Assembly (NCBI GenBank): GCA_027422505.1
Contig: JAPQWV010000418.1
Span: 1-64,000 of the forward strand
DNA from: Craterostigma plantagineum
Taxonomy: Eukaryota; Streptophyta; Magnoliopsida; Lamiales; Linderniaceae
Reading direction: 5' to 3'
DNA: 64,000 nucleotides
Made by a program: the position numbers and the translations under genes. Position 1 is the stretch's first letter. Each line of letters opens with the position of its first letter. This document shows, piece by piece, positions 1 to 11,164 of the stretch. The notes beneath the pieces were generated by a model, which was given only the letters and a program-made list of their open reading frames with translations, ran no database searches and was not told the origin of the DNA.

Positions 1-1119
1 AATGTCGAGATCATTCTTATCACTTGTCGACATCTTATAGCTATCAAGACCTTATCGAAATCTTACCATATAAATGTCGAGGTTATTATATCGACATTCT
101 ATAAATGTCGAACCCCTCTAAAACAACTATACATGTCGAGATTATATGACATAGAAATATCGATATCATTGTATGTGTCGACATCCTACAAATGTCGAAA
201 CCAATAACTTTGAAACTGTATAATTCGAATTCTATCTATGAAAGAATCATTTGATCTCGAGATTTAATTATCACACATTTCGACATTTGCATCAAACAGC
301 TCGAAATCTAACTATGGTAGGATACCATATCGAGATCTTCCAAGATCGTGCTTCTCCTAAAAACCCTAAAACAGTTTTAGCACCTAAATCTCTTGAAAGC
401 TTCGATCAAAAAGTTATCCTTTCTCAGAACAGTTTAAATTCCATAAGAACTTTAAACATATTTAAAGTACGAAAATTCTAACTTATATAAAACCTAATCT
501 CATATACTTATTTCCACTTGACATACTAAGGGTATGTTACTTACGAGTTAAACCTATAAAAATTATAGTAAAATTATACCTTTTCTCGAAGTTAAATTCG
601 TTCTTTGATAGCTGATCTTCCTTCTTCTTCTCACTTGGGTTTCGATAGTTCTTTACTAATAAGATATAATGTGTAATTTCTATTCTTATCGTTACTAGAC
701 TTTACGTATACAACTATCTGAATGACATCGATACTTAACTGATCTTTATCTAAGTTCATGAAATAGTATTATTTTATTGATTCTTAAATCCTCCTTTTCA
801 GCTAAGGAATCGATGCTACACCCAATTAATTCTAATGTTTAATAACATCTCTTATAATATTAATTTACTTTTATTCTCCCAATCGATGTTGAGATTTTGG
901 AATTTTTATTATATACTTCAAATATAACCAACTACTACTTTATTGTAATGTTATTATTAATATTTGCTAATCCTATAGCTAGGTTTCAGAAAATAATTTG
1001 AACCCGATATAATTAATAGTTTTGTTTCGAACTTTAATTTTCGCATCAATATCCCTAATTCATAAATTTTCATAATTATATTACATCAAAATCCCGTATT
1101 AAATTTCACGGGTATTACA
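1..1119 (-). repeat. Ty3/gypsy long LTR, 5' portion, cut by window edge
   Basis: Read on the minus strand, this stretch starts at 1119 with TGTAATACCCGTGAAATTTA. That resembles the starts of the solo LTR at 38491 and of the LTRs of the element at 48535-57356. The first 600 bases hold many copies of a short motif, ATGTCGAGAT or ATGTCGAAAT, which is also spread through 39390-40740, so the two LTRs look like one subfamily in opposite orientation. No polypurine tract lies beside 1119, so this is more likely a solo LTR or a 5' LTR than a 3' LTR. No protein-coding content was recognised. Confidence 0.65.
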
Positions 1120-1189
1120 GGTAGTTTATTGCTCTAAGTATTTAATTAGTTTGAATTGTATTAGAGAGGGGGATAAGAAATGAAATGAA

Positions 1190-2291
1190 CGTCTTCTTCT
1201 AACTCTCACTTCTATTCTTCTCTATCGTCTAAACCGTATCACAATCCTTGCTTCGAGAGTTCTTGCAAACCTTCTCACTCATGTGACCCAACCTTTGATG
1301 CCATATGAGTGTCTTATCTGATTGAACCTTTGTAGCATTAGTAGATCCATCGATAAGTGAATTCTTCAAGTGGATAAATTCCAGCTTTCTTAACAACTTT
1401 CATGATGGTAATAGAGCCTTTGCTAACCTTGATAGTGCCATTTTCCACCCTCGATACATAACCCGTATCATCAAGATCACCCAATGAGATAGATTTCGCT
1501 TAAGTTCTGGAATATACCTGACGTTATGCAAGGTGAACTCCATTCCACTTGACAGCAAAAATTTGATCCTTCCTTTTCGTCGCACAGGGTATGTTCTGTC
1601 ATCGCTGAAAACGACACAAGCTCCAGTGATTTCTTGAAAATCTTGAAGCCAACGTCTATTACAGGTCATGTGGTAAGTGCATCCAGAGTCAATAATCCAT
1701 CTATTATTCGAAACGCTCTCGGACACCATCAACACGTCGGCTGACTCATAGCCATCTATCGCCAGTGATGCTTCAGCAGCATTTTCTGGTTCGTCAAATA
1801 TCTTCTTGGATCTCTTTGGACAATTCCTCCTTAGTTGGCCTTCCTCGTGACAATAATAACGCTTCATTGTCTTGGATTTTGATCTAGACTCCTTCCAACC
1901 CTTCTTGAAGTCTCCTTTCTCGGATCTACCTCTAATGTTCAGACTTTCAGCTTTAACACTTTGTCTTTCATCATCTCGTGCATTGAGTTGCCTTGAGCTT
2001 AACGCAGTTTGTACGTCTTCCAATTTCAGCTGATCTATGTCATACAAGAGCATTTCTCTGAAGGTAGTGTAACTCTTTGGTAGAGCGCATAATAACAGCA
2101 ATGCGTTTCTAAGCTTGGGGCTTGTGGATTTTATGTACTGAATTCTGATGGAATTGGGTTATCTTTCTCGAGGTGATGAACTAGGTCTTGACTTTCTGTC
2201 AAGCCTAATACTTGTTCTCTCCACAATGGATAGTTGGTTGGGTGAGTTTTAGCGTAACAAAGTTACCAACGTTCAGAGATAGGGAAGCCAT
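1190..2291 (-). pseudogene. copia retrotransposon gag, protease and pre-integrase fragment
   Basis: The gag start codon is at 2291 on the minus strand, just inside the primer-binding site, and begins MASLSLNVGNFVTLKLT as in Ty1/copia gag. A frame change follows near 2100-2250. A 233-codon open stretch (2101 to 1400) then carries the zinc knuckle, whose first cysteine is arginine and whose histidine is glutamine (RYYCHEEGQLRRNC), so two of the four zinc ligands are lost. The protease core DSGCTYHM is intact. A further frame break precedes the pre-integrase motif WHQRLGHMSEK at about 1260-1320. No integrase, reverse transcriptase or RNase H follows before the LTR boundary at 1119. This is a truncated, dead fragment. 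Confidence 0.85.
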
Positions 2292-2300
2292 GGTCAAGAG

Positions 2301-2312
2301 GCTCTGGTACCA
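2301..2312 (-). other. primer-binding site of the copia fragment
   Basis: The minus strand reads TGGTACCAGAGC, one mismatch from TGGTATCAGAGC, the complement of the initiator tRNA-Met 3' end that primes many plant retrotransposons. It lies just upstream of the gag start at 2291, which supports the element's orientation. Confidence 0.75.
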
Positions 2313-2324
2313 AGAGAAAAACTG

Positions 2325-2690
2325 AAATTGACATAAGACTAATGAATATTTTATTGACTGACAGCTTATGATTATTACAAGTAATGAACATATATATAGA
2401 GTACATCATGGCAGAATCAATCACAATCAATCATAATAATGAGCACTAAATATAGAGATATCGTTTCCTTTATTGACCAGACTACCACATGTAAGAGAAT
2501 ATATTACTATTTCGGATCCTTGATACCATCCATAACCTTTGACAAAATCTTCTGCTTGATATCGTCCCCCTTATTTCTCCATAATTAGTGGATTGACCTA
2601 ATCCCCCTTATTACTCCAGAATTTGTGGGATTCGCCTTGTTACACCTAGGTCATCCATTTGATACCATATTGCCAATAATAAGCCATTTT
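2325..2690 (-). repeat. probable 5' LTR of the copia fragment
   Basis: This AT-rich stretch sits on the far side of the primer-binding site from gag, where a 5' LTR belongs. The minus strand carries a TATA-like CTATATATATG near 2390-2400, downstream of a run of short direct repeats around GGGGGA. Exact ends are not defined: no clean TG start or target duplication was found, and the nearest CA to the primer site is about ten bases away. Confidence 0.4.
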
Positions 2691-2788
2691 GTGTTTTAGT
2701 GAAGGTGAATGTATCACGAAAAACCGAAGGTTTAATATGACGTGTGTTAAATCTTATGGCGGATCTATTTGTTAAATTACATCATAAT

Positions 2789-4374
2789 TGATAACGTATT
2801 TCAATACGTTTATCGTAGTATTTAATTGGGTTAAAATAGAGCTCTAGCCATCATTTTATATATTTATTCGCCATATTTATACTTCTTTCGATATTAAAGG
2901 ACCTTAGGACGGCTCTCGGGCGAAAAGGAGCGAAAATGAGGCAAAACGGAGCAAGTATGAAGAAATCAGTCATGTGTCACGGCCGTGACACTCCTTGCAC
3001 CAGGCCGTGACAATGGACAGAACCGAGGCCAAATGACACTGGTCTCCGTCATGGCCGTGACACACATTGCACCAGGCCGTGACAAGAGACAGAACAGGAA
3101 GTCAAGCGATGCAGAGCACAGTCACGGCCATGAAGCCCGCCTAAAAAGTAGCAACAGACTAATATCTCTCAAATGCCCGATTTTAGGAATCAAGAATGGC
3201 AAGTCTTCTATCTATGGTTAAAATTTCAGGTCAATCGGACATCGTTTACCCCTCCATCTGAGAGAAATACGAAACTGCCGCAAAGCTGTTGAGAGTGTCA
3301 CGGCCGTGACACTACTGCACGAGGCCGTGACGAACGGCAGTAAGCTCATTTTGTGCCCCGAGAGTGTCACGGCCGTGACATATCATGTCCCAGGCCGTGA
3401 CAGTGTCGAATTTCACTATAAAGGCCCGATTTCGATCCAGAAAAGGGGGACACTTACCAGATATCAACCCTAATTCATAAGAGACGAATTACAGACGCCA
3501 GAAATGCAGAATTCCATTGGAGAAGCGCGAGAGATGGATCAACGACGCAATCACGCCAAATTGAACGCAGAACGAAGATTCATCCGTGCCACCATCCCAG
3601 ATCATTAGTATTCAAGATCATGAATTCTTCTTCTTCGTTTCTTATTTCTTTCGTTGTTTTCCCGTCGATTATGCGTAGCTAAATCCCTTATGTGTTTGAG
3701 ATTAGATGAACGCTAGGTTATTATGTAATTAAGACATATGTTATCGTGACTCGTGTTTATGACTATTTATCTATCTATAGAATTGTTTCATCACTTTAAT
3801 ATGTCTATGTGTTAAAGTGATCGTGTGGAAAATTGTTTAGGGCGACAGCTAAACAACAATTAGGCCATTCGTAGAAGATAGGATTCGAGTATAGGGCGAA
3901 AGCAAATACTCGATCCTTGCCTTAGTAATTATTGAACCTTAGATCCCCACGAGCGTTTAGGGCGACAGCAAACTCGTGAGCGGGTAGGAAGTTACTGCGA
4001 TCCAGTCAGAATCACGTAGGAGCGAGAATTCATGTCTTAACCGATAGTACCTAGCGGGATTCGAATCCCGAGCACATCTCTATTATCTGAAAGTTTTTAC
4101 CAGTTTTAGGCGTATTCTTTTAGTCTCTCGTTGATTTAGGAGTAATCTGTTAGGATAATTCGCAACACCATCTGCGTATTTTATTTAGGCTAAATATTGA
4201 GTCGATAGGTCACTACTAGTACTTGATTTATTCCTTGTGTTCGATACTCGTCTACTCACTTTACTGCACTACACACGATAGGTCCACTGCCTATCGCACA
4301 TCAGTGATAGTAATTAGGTATTCGTTTTAATTATTACTTGTCGCACTTTTCATTCACACACCACGTGTCGATCA
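2789..4374 (+). repeat. Athila/Tat-type LTR, copy 1, probably solo
   Basis: It aligns along its length with 12761-14293, which is followed by a primer site and gag. Both begin TGA(T/A)AACGTATTTCAAT and end CACGTGTCGATCA. This copy has no primer site or gag after it, so it is probably a solo LTR. It contains degenerate units around the 14-bp palindrome GTCACGGCCGTGAC between about 2970 and 3400. The flanking five bases (ATAAT and AGCAT) do not form a clean duplication, so decay or a small error in the ends is possible. Confidence 0.75.
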
Positions 4375-4442
4375 AGCATCTATGAACTGTTAAAATTACA
4401 TGAGAATCTTTGAAGTGCGAAATCTACGATTCCTCAAATACA

Positions 4443-5806
4443 ATGGAACAAAATGCCCAAGGAGATGATATTGTGCAAATAGAAGAAATTCATGAGGTAT
4501 ATATATTCTACATTGTATGTTAAGAAACACAGGTTATATATTATAAAATATTCGAATATATTATATTTATTTAACTTGTTTAAGGCATTGAGTCCGGGAC
4601 TAGATACAATTGTTGGAGGTGGTAGCATCGAATGTGGAGATGATCACGAAATCAAAGACGTAGACGTTAAAGATAGTGTACGGTCATTAATCAGTGAGAG
4701 TCAAGATTGATGAAGTTTTGATATTGTACATCATTTGGGAATTCCAGTGAAAAGGTTAATCATTGATTGTCCTATTCGTTGGAATTCGACTTATGAAATG
4801 TTGGTCGAAGCCATCAAAGTTAAGATGCATTTCCTATCTTTGCACAAAGAGAACCTTCATACATTTCTTGTCCAAGTTCAGAAGATTGGGATAAAGTTAA
4901 GGATGTTGTTGACATTGTGGGAGTATTTTATGAAGCAACTCAATGTGATATCGGGTACCATTTATCCTACCTCTAATGTGTTTCTTGCTGTTATTTGGAG
5001 AGTCAAGCATGTGTTAAATGAGAATGAAAACCATCATGATGAGTTCATTAGAGTAATAACTCGAAAGATGAGACAGAAGTTTGACAAATATTGGGGAAAC
5101 TGTAACCTTCTGATGGCTATTGGAGCTATACTCGATCCGAGATTTAAGATGAGGTTAGTTGAATTTGCTTTCAATAAAATATATATTGATGTAGATGCAC
5201 GTGCAAATATTTTGAAGGTTCGAGATGCATTGTATGTGGTCTATTCTTTGAATGTGTCGAATATGATCATCTGAAATCTCCAAAGTATGCCCGATACGAG
5301 TTCTTCTGCTTCCAGTGCGAGCTCCACATCTAAAGGAAAGCTAATATCTTCCGGTTTATCTGTTTGGTGAGTATTTGAGCATTGTCGAAGTTGATGACCC
5401 TAGTAAGTCCGAGCTAGATATTTACTTAGAGGAAGGGGTATTTAGGGGCAAAGATGGGGATACACTGACTTTGATGCATTGACATGGTGGAAATCTCAAA
5501 ATTGAAATTTACATCGAAATTGGCTCGTGATGTTTTACCTCTGTCAGCATAGCGGCATCAGGGCTACATTTAGTGCCGGGACACGAGTTTTAGATCCTTA
5601 CCATGCTAAGTTATCACCCGATGGTACAAGTCTTGATATGTGGAGCAGATTGGTTCGACAACTTCATGGAATCAATAAACCCATTGTGACATATGTAAGT
5701 TCTTTCTTCTTATTTTTTATTGTATTTTCATGATTATGACAGTGAATTACCTTCTTATTGTCTGCAGGTGGAAGAAGAACATGTTGATGTAGTATTACAA
5801 GCGTGA
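4443..5806 (+). pseudogene. hAT-superfamily transposase, internally deleted
   Basis: A short first exon from 4443 is followed by an intron-like gap (GTATAT to TTTAAG, about 4497-4584). The main block, 4735-5274, has the hAT core features DCPIRWNSTYEML, SGTIYPTSN, FDKYWGNCN and LDPRFKMRLVEF. After frame breaks come a WWKS motif and the C-terminal dimerisation region with ATFSAGTRVLDPYHAKLSP. A final intron-like gap (GTAAGT at 5695, acceptor at 5767) leads to a stop at 5806. The BED zinc finger and much of the catalytic N-terminal half are missing between the first exon and DCPIRWNSTY. The Athila-type LTR lies only 69 bp upstream. The coding sequence is defective. Confidence 0.85.
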
Positions 5807-5964
5807 TGATCGAAAGCAGGCTAAGAAAGAAACATTGTGTATTAAGTAGTTCCCTCGTTAGTTTTTCTTCACAGATCGAACATGGAGTTGTTTCTCAGGT
5901 TTGTAATTTTTCGGCACTATTGTAGTTATTTTATAATTCTAACAGGTTTCATGGGGAAAAACTG

Positions 5965-6136
5965 AAACTTTCTTTCGAATATTCGAATATTCGCGAATAT
6001 ATCCGAATATCGTTATCGAATTGATTCGCTTTTTTGGATTCGAATACGATGAATCGAATACGAATACTTGAAAAAATTAACGAATACAAATTGAATAGTA
6101 TGATATTTGATTCGATCCGGTTCGTTTGCAATCCTA
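5965..6136 (+). mobile_element. 3' terminal region of the hAT element
   Basis: It is dense in the short motif CGAATA in both orientations and ends GGTTCGTTTGCAATCCTA. Its reverse complement starts TAGGATTGCAAACGAACC, typical of hAT terminal inverted repeats. The matching 5' terminus was not found and may have been lost where the LTR at 2789-4374 inserted. The eight bases after the terminus are AATCCACA, the expected site for a target duplication. Confidence 0.6.
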
Positions 6137-6616
6137 AATCCACACAACGTTAAATAGTATCATACTGAAAAACAATATAAATGAGCCTGAAATTAAATAA
6201 AATGAGGCCTTTCCTTTTTAATGAGTCATAGCGAAGGCTGATTAAGGCCCAGTAGTAATATTTTATATGTCGAAGCACATTCACAATCGCTCACCACACT
6301 TTTCTTCAGAGCAATTTATACAATGTCTTGTAGTACGGAACCGTACCGTAGCCATCATCGCGCTCGTCGGCGACGATAGGCGGTGAGTTATTCTTTAAGT
6401 GAATCAGAATTCTTTTACAAGGTTTTTTTTGTTGGATTATTTTCCTTGTCATATCGCATTCTTGTTGATTAGTTATTTCATTCACTACTTCAATAAATCT
6501 ATTCCATTTTTTAAAATAATATGCTCCAATAGTTTATTCAACCTCATTATAACTCATATTATTGTCTCCAAGTCTAGTCTTGTTCAATAATTGAGAAAGA
6601 GAAATCCTCGAGGAGA
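6137..6616. other. intergenic, possible relic 5' exon
   Basis: Mostly AT-rich with no long reading frame. On the plus strand a short ORF of 18 codons starts near 6322 (MSCSTEPYRSHHRARRRR) and stops just before GGCG followed by a good splice-donor sequence GTGAGT at about 6382. That arrangement looks like an untranslated first exon with a small upstream ORF, but no following exon was identified. I would not call it a gene. Confidence 0.2.
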
Positions 6617-6883
6617 TCAAATACAATAAGCCTGATTCTCAAGGCAAATCAAATGACGCCCAAGTACCAACAATATGATAGCTGAAGAGGTGATTATGTA
6701 ATATCTTAAGAAAAATTCATACTTCATTAAGAAAATTACATGATACGAGGACCAAACTTGGGCAACCAAAACAACACAAGCACAGCACCAAACAACAGAC
6801 AAGCATAAATTTGAGAACATAAACAGAAACGACAAAGGAAACACCTTCGAATCCAAGATAGAAAATCGACTTGGTTTTTGGGT

Positions 6884-7983
6884 TTAATTCGCACGGCTCT
6901 TTATAACATCAAGATCCATTTCAGAAGGATCAGTGGCCTGAAGTTCCACTTGTATCCCATCAAGTTCCCTCTTAAAAGACTCCTTAGTGCTGGCGTAGAT
7001 CATCTTGTTTCTGATCCTCGATGTATCGGGAGACCTTTTTTTTTAACGTACAAACAAGAAAAGCACGCCACGTTCAAATTGGAAGTCAGAAATGAATCGA
7101 GTCAACACTGTTATCATATGATTGTCACAATATGGATTGCATACATAAATACATACGTACCAAGCAATGAAGAAGATTCTGCTCTTAGGGACATTCTCTG
7201 CCGTAAAGAAGTCGAAATCATAGATGGCATATCGGCACTCGTTTTCTGGGAGACAAGCTGTGAAGTCATCGTAGGTCATGGTGGGCTCGCCAAGTTTCTC
7301 GACAATAACCTCCTTCTGCTTCTCCTCGATCTTAAAGACGATGAATCGTAAGTCCTTTTGGCCTTCAGTTCTTGGAACTTCAGCTTGCAATCATCATGCA
7401 CTGCCATTCCAGACGCAGAGTTTGCCTTACAAATGAAGAAAAATCATGATGAAACCTCATACTTTGCAGTACTTTACGCAAACAGACAATTTATCGAACG
7501 GTTACTAAGCAAAGATCCAACAGGTCAATTAGCAACAAGACTAAGTCTAGACTAAACAACAAAGACCAGTAAAGTACTCTTCAATAGCTTAGAAAATTGA
7601 ACCCCTTACACTACCAATTAGCCAAGCAATGATGATAGCAATTAGCCAAGCAATGATGATAGCCAAGCCAAGCACATCAAACAACCACAGATAGGCATCC
7701 TATTGAGTTTGCTTTGAAATCTAACTTAGCTTCCAACAATTGCTCAAAACTTTGATCAACCACGAATTATAAATCCCAATCAACGAATAATAGCAACACC
7801 AAGCTTCCATAGACAGATCAACTTGTTTTCCACCTTAGTTATCAATCGTCTTAGTTCACTAGACCATCAACTCGGACCAAACAGATCTCCATACCTTCCA
7901 CACAAAAAAATCAAATCATCGAACAAAAACGCAATAAAGGACTTGCAGATCGGAGGTAGACAAAAAACACAACGACTCACCAT
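6884..7983 (-). CDS. ADF: actin-depolymerizing factor (ADF/cofilin), three exons
   Basis: ADF binds and severs actin filaments in the cytoplasm. Exon 1 is only the ATG (7983-7981) followed by GTGAGT. Exon 2 is 7425-7161 and exon 3 is 7034-6884. An intron directly after the start codon is the usual plant ADF layout. The protein opens [17 protein letters not shown] and carries [30 protein letters not shown] and KSRIFFIAW; exon 3 has [32 protein letters not shown] and ends VIKSRAN. Exon lengths sum to 419 bases, one short of 140 codons, and the frame breaks in exon 2 near 7347-7352, where one base after ACTTAC is missing. Restoring it gives 139 residues, the normal length. I think the deletion is more likely an assembly error than a mutation. 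The family call is secure; the subtype is not. Confidence 0.93.
7614..7662. repeat. short tandem duplication in ADF intron 1
   Basis: The 21-base segment around AGCCAAGCAATGATGATAGC appears twice in direct succession. It lies in the long first intron of the ADF gene and does not touch a splice site. Confidence 0.7.
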
Positions 7984-8121
7984 GTTTGGGGCTCGTTTCC
8001 TACGGAGACGATGAGATTCTCAACCAATTTGAGATTATTAATTTTATTTTAATTTATTATTATCGCTGAATTGTAATTTTCTAGCGGGCGAAAATGAGTG
8101 ACCACGATGGAATTGGGGTAG

Positions 8122-8128
8122 ATTTATA
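8122..8128 (-). promoter_or_regulatory. TATA box of the ADF gene
   Basis: The minus strand reads CTTATAAATC here, about 140 bases upstream of the ADF start codon, leaving room for a 5' leader of roughly 110 bases. The neighbouring WAKL gene ends only about 120 bases further upstream, so the ADF promoter is either compact or overlaps the WAKL 3' end. Confidence 0.55.
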
Positions 8129-8245
8129 AGTAGCGCGTGAGAAGGGCTACTATTATTACAGTGCGTGATGTCACGCTCCATACCACAATAAGCAAATTCA
8201 TCATAAAATCAGAAAATATCATCACACAAAGGAGAAATCGTGGAC

Positions 8246-10428
8246 CTAATTGGATGCGATTGCGAAAGGTGAAATTGATGAGAAATCAATCACAGAAAGC
8301 TCAACTTCATCACGATCATGGCTCTGCTCAGCACTGTTGATATGGATTACGCTCTCCAATTCGTTGGCGATTTGCCTCATGGTCGGCCTCACCTGCCGTT
8401 CAAATGGAGGCACCGCCGGGCCAGCTCAGCCACCGTCGCGATCTCTTCTTCCCTCTCGTGCTCCCCCCCTTCCACGATTTTCGGGTCAACGATTTCGAAC
8501 AGCTTTCCTCTTCCATCGAGTGTAAGAAATAAGTAGCTAGGCTCCTCCCCGTCTCCGCCCTCAGCGACGACACGGCTTTCTCGCCGGTGAGGAGCTCCAC
8601 CATGACGACGCCGAAGCTGTAGACGTCGCTCTTCTCCGTGAACTGATTCGATTGGAAGTACTCGGGGTCCAAGTAGCCGAAGGTGCCGCAAACCCTAGTT
8701 GTGAAATGAGTCTGATCGATGGCGAGCGACCTTGAGGTACCAAAATCTGAGACCTTCGCTCTGTATTTCCCGTCCAAGAGTATGTTGGTCGACTTGATAT
8801 CCCTGTGGAAGATAGGGGATGAAGCATAGGAGTGTAGATAAGAAAGGGCGCTGGCTATTTCTACAGCAATTCGAAGCCTCATTTGCCACGTAAGAGGGAA
8901 ATCTTCTCTTGGGTCATGGATGTGCTCGAACAACGTGCCATTGGGAACAAATTCGTATACGAGTATTGGGGTTTCAGTCTCCAGGCAGCATCCAAGGAGC
9001 CTGACTATGTTTCGATGGATGATTTGGGACAGAATGACAACCTCGTTTACGAAGAACTCGACGTCGGTTTCTTTGACCGTTTTGGATTTCTTCACGGCTA
9101 CGATGCTCCCATCTGTCAGCATTCCCTTGTAAACTGTGCCTTGGCCGCCCCTACCGAGCACCCGGTTCTCGCTGTAATGGTTAGTGGCTTGCTCCAACTC
9201 CTCGGAGGTGAACAGCTTGGATTTCTTGTAGTCGTTATCGATCGAGGACAGCTTTTGTTCGAGGAGCAGACCGCCGTTACGTACGAAGAATTTTCTTCGT
9301 CGGCGAACCTTCAGTCTTTTCAAGATCACTTTTGACAGGCATGGAATGAAAATCCCTGCAACGAAGAGGCCTCCCAAAGTAACTGGCAGTATTTTTCTTA
9401 CTTGATGTCTTGGAGACAGATAATGATGACATGAGAGTATGCCAGTTTCGTTGACACAAGTCCCTCCATAGCGAAAACAGTTGCTTGGATCCTCCTCGCA
9501 CTCGTCGATATAAACACAGCCTCCATCAAGATAAGGATTTCCTCGAAAACCATCACAACATGAACATTGCTTATAGTAGTGAGAATCCATGCTATAACTG
9601 GTACCTGTACACTGGAAATAGGTATCAGTGAAGAATAAGCTATGAGAATCATCTGGATGATTGCATTTAGCATATTTGGCGATCTTTGTGCCTGCTAAGT
9701 CCCAATCAAGTACCAGCGGCGCATCCGTAAGTTGGTCGTCGAATGGGTTCAAATAATTATCCAAAGGCCTTTGTGCGACTCATGACTTTTACCGAGCCAC
9801 GTCTTATCCACAGGGAATGCATAACCACAGTGTTGAGCGGTATTGCCTGGCACAAGAATGGTGCTTTGGTATGTATACTTAAGCTCCTGGGAACTCGGTG
9901 GGATATCTATTAGGCAAGACTCATGCGTGTAATTTGCCTGACAAGCTTGGATGCATCCGCTGAGTCTTGTCCCATTGATGTTCAAGAAGATTGAGTTTCT
10001 GCAGCCAAAGACGGCGAAAGTGTTTCTATCCGCCGAGATAGTGAAAGGGCTCCCCATGAACTGTCTCCCCACGGACACCGTTTTTTCCACGCTGGAGCAG
10101 TTTATAGGTGTGATGGATATTTTACTAGGATTGTTCCATTCACGTGAATGTCAGTTACTTGCATGCCGATGCTGTGCAAGAACAGCGTCGGAGGATTCGT
10201 GGAGTTTTGGCACTCGACGAGAAAAGATGAGTTTGCACTGCACCTTGAGCTCAACCCGAATGGATATGGAACTGTAATATTTCCGCATGTTTGGCTACAA
10301 TTAGGCTTCGCCATCGGTATGAAAATGGACGATGATGATGATATAGCCGAGGTTGTGTAAAGGCAGACGCAGCAGAAAACGAATGCAGCTAGTATTGAAG
10401 AAGGCAATGATAGTAACATTGTCCTCAT
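8246..10428 (-). CDS. wall-associated-kinase-like receptor protein kinase
   Basis: A plasma-membrane receptor kinase. The start at 10428 ([11 protein letters not shown]) is chosen because it lies about 50 bases below a TATA box. In order: signal peptide; cysteine-rich wall-binding domain ([15 protein letters not shown]); a [13 protein letters not shown] segment; an EGF-like [14 protein letters not shown]; a transmembrane segment ([18 protein letters not shown]); and a kinase with [30 protein letters not shown] and [11 protein letters not shown], all catalytic residues present. It ends in a serine-rich tail to the stop at 8246-8248. Frames break near 10112, 9760, 8500 and 8393; each needs one added base. 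The span of 2183 bases plus four is exactly 729 codons, giving 728 residues, normal for the family. WAK and WAKL genes usually have two introns; none is seen here. It could be a retrocopy or an intact gene carrying sequence errors. Confidence 0.9.
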
Positions 10429-10476
10429 TTTGGGATCAGAGAGCGAGGGATAAAACAAATAGGTTGGGTTTGGAGG

Positions 10477-10488
10477 ATTTATAAATAG
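10477..10488 (-). promoter_or_regulatory. TATA box of the WAKL gene
   Basis: The minus strand reads CTATTTATAAAT. It lies about 50 bases upstream of the ATG at 10428, a normal distance for a plant core promoter with a short leader. The open frame extends to an ATG at 10458, but that codon would sit too close to the TATA box to be the main start. Confidence 0.6.
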
Positions 10489-11164
10489 GGAGGAATGGCT
10501 TAACTTGACTTGAAGGAGGTCTTTGAGCAGTTGGATAGTCGTCTTCTACAAATTTATCATGTAGCTCATATAGTCCAAGCTCGTGTTTATTATTGGCATG
10601 TTAGAAGAAAAAATGACCGTCAGTTTTCCGGATAACTATGGATGAGGGTAACTAGTGCAAGAAAGACAAACAGGGTAGTTAGTAAACTTGACTTGACTTG
10701 TAGTAATGGTGATGGTGTTACTTTTGGCAACAAGCGACGAAATTTCAGCTGTACACTGTTAGTAGTATATAGACCACCTTTATCTGCTGCTGCAATTAAA
10801 ACTGAGAAGATTCTTTGAAATTGCCTGTGATCCATGGGTGTGATATTCCTTGCTCGTATTTTTTATGGCTCTCATACTATATAAGCATTTGCTACAACAA
10901 AGTTAGCATTTTTGAGATGGATTAATAAATCTTCGCCATCAGATTCAGAGCATTTTCATTTATTAAATGAACGTTTTTAAGAAACGGAATATCGTATGGC
11001 GTATAGGAACAAACAAGATGACCAACGGAGTAAGTAATTCATCTCCCATCTTAGTTTTTTTTTTTTAAAAAAAAACACAAAACGTTGTTGTGTTTGCTCA
11101 GGAAACATACATAGATAAGAAAGGCGTTTATGTGTTCCCATTTTTGTTGGCAACATCCACAACA
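10489..11164. other. intergenic region upstream of WAKL
   Basis: AT-rich, with a poly-T/poly-A patch at about 11048-11080. A 71-codon minus-strand open frame (10835-10620) has no recognisable domain, no neighbour homology and no good start context, so I do not annotate it. Nothing else stands out. Confidence 0.4.

Noticed and set aside
251..481. 76-codon plus-strand open frame at the left edge
   Set aside because: It lies in a motif-rich LTR on the opposite strand to the element and has no recognisable domain.
10620..10835. 71-codon minus-strand open frame upstream of WAKL
   Set aside because: No domain, poor start context, no homologous copy in the window; likely chance.
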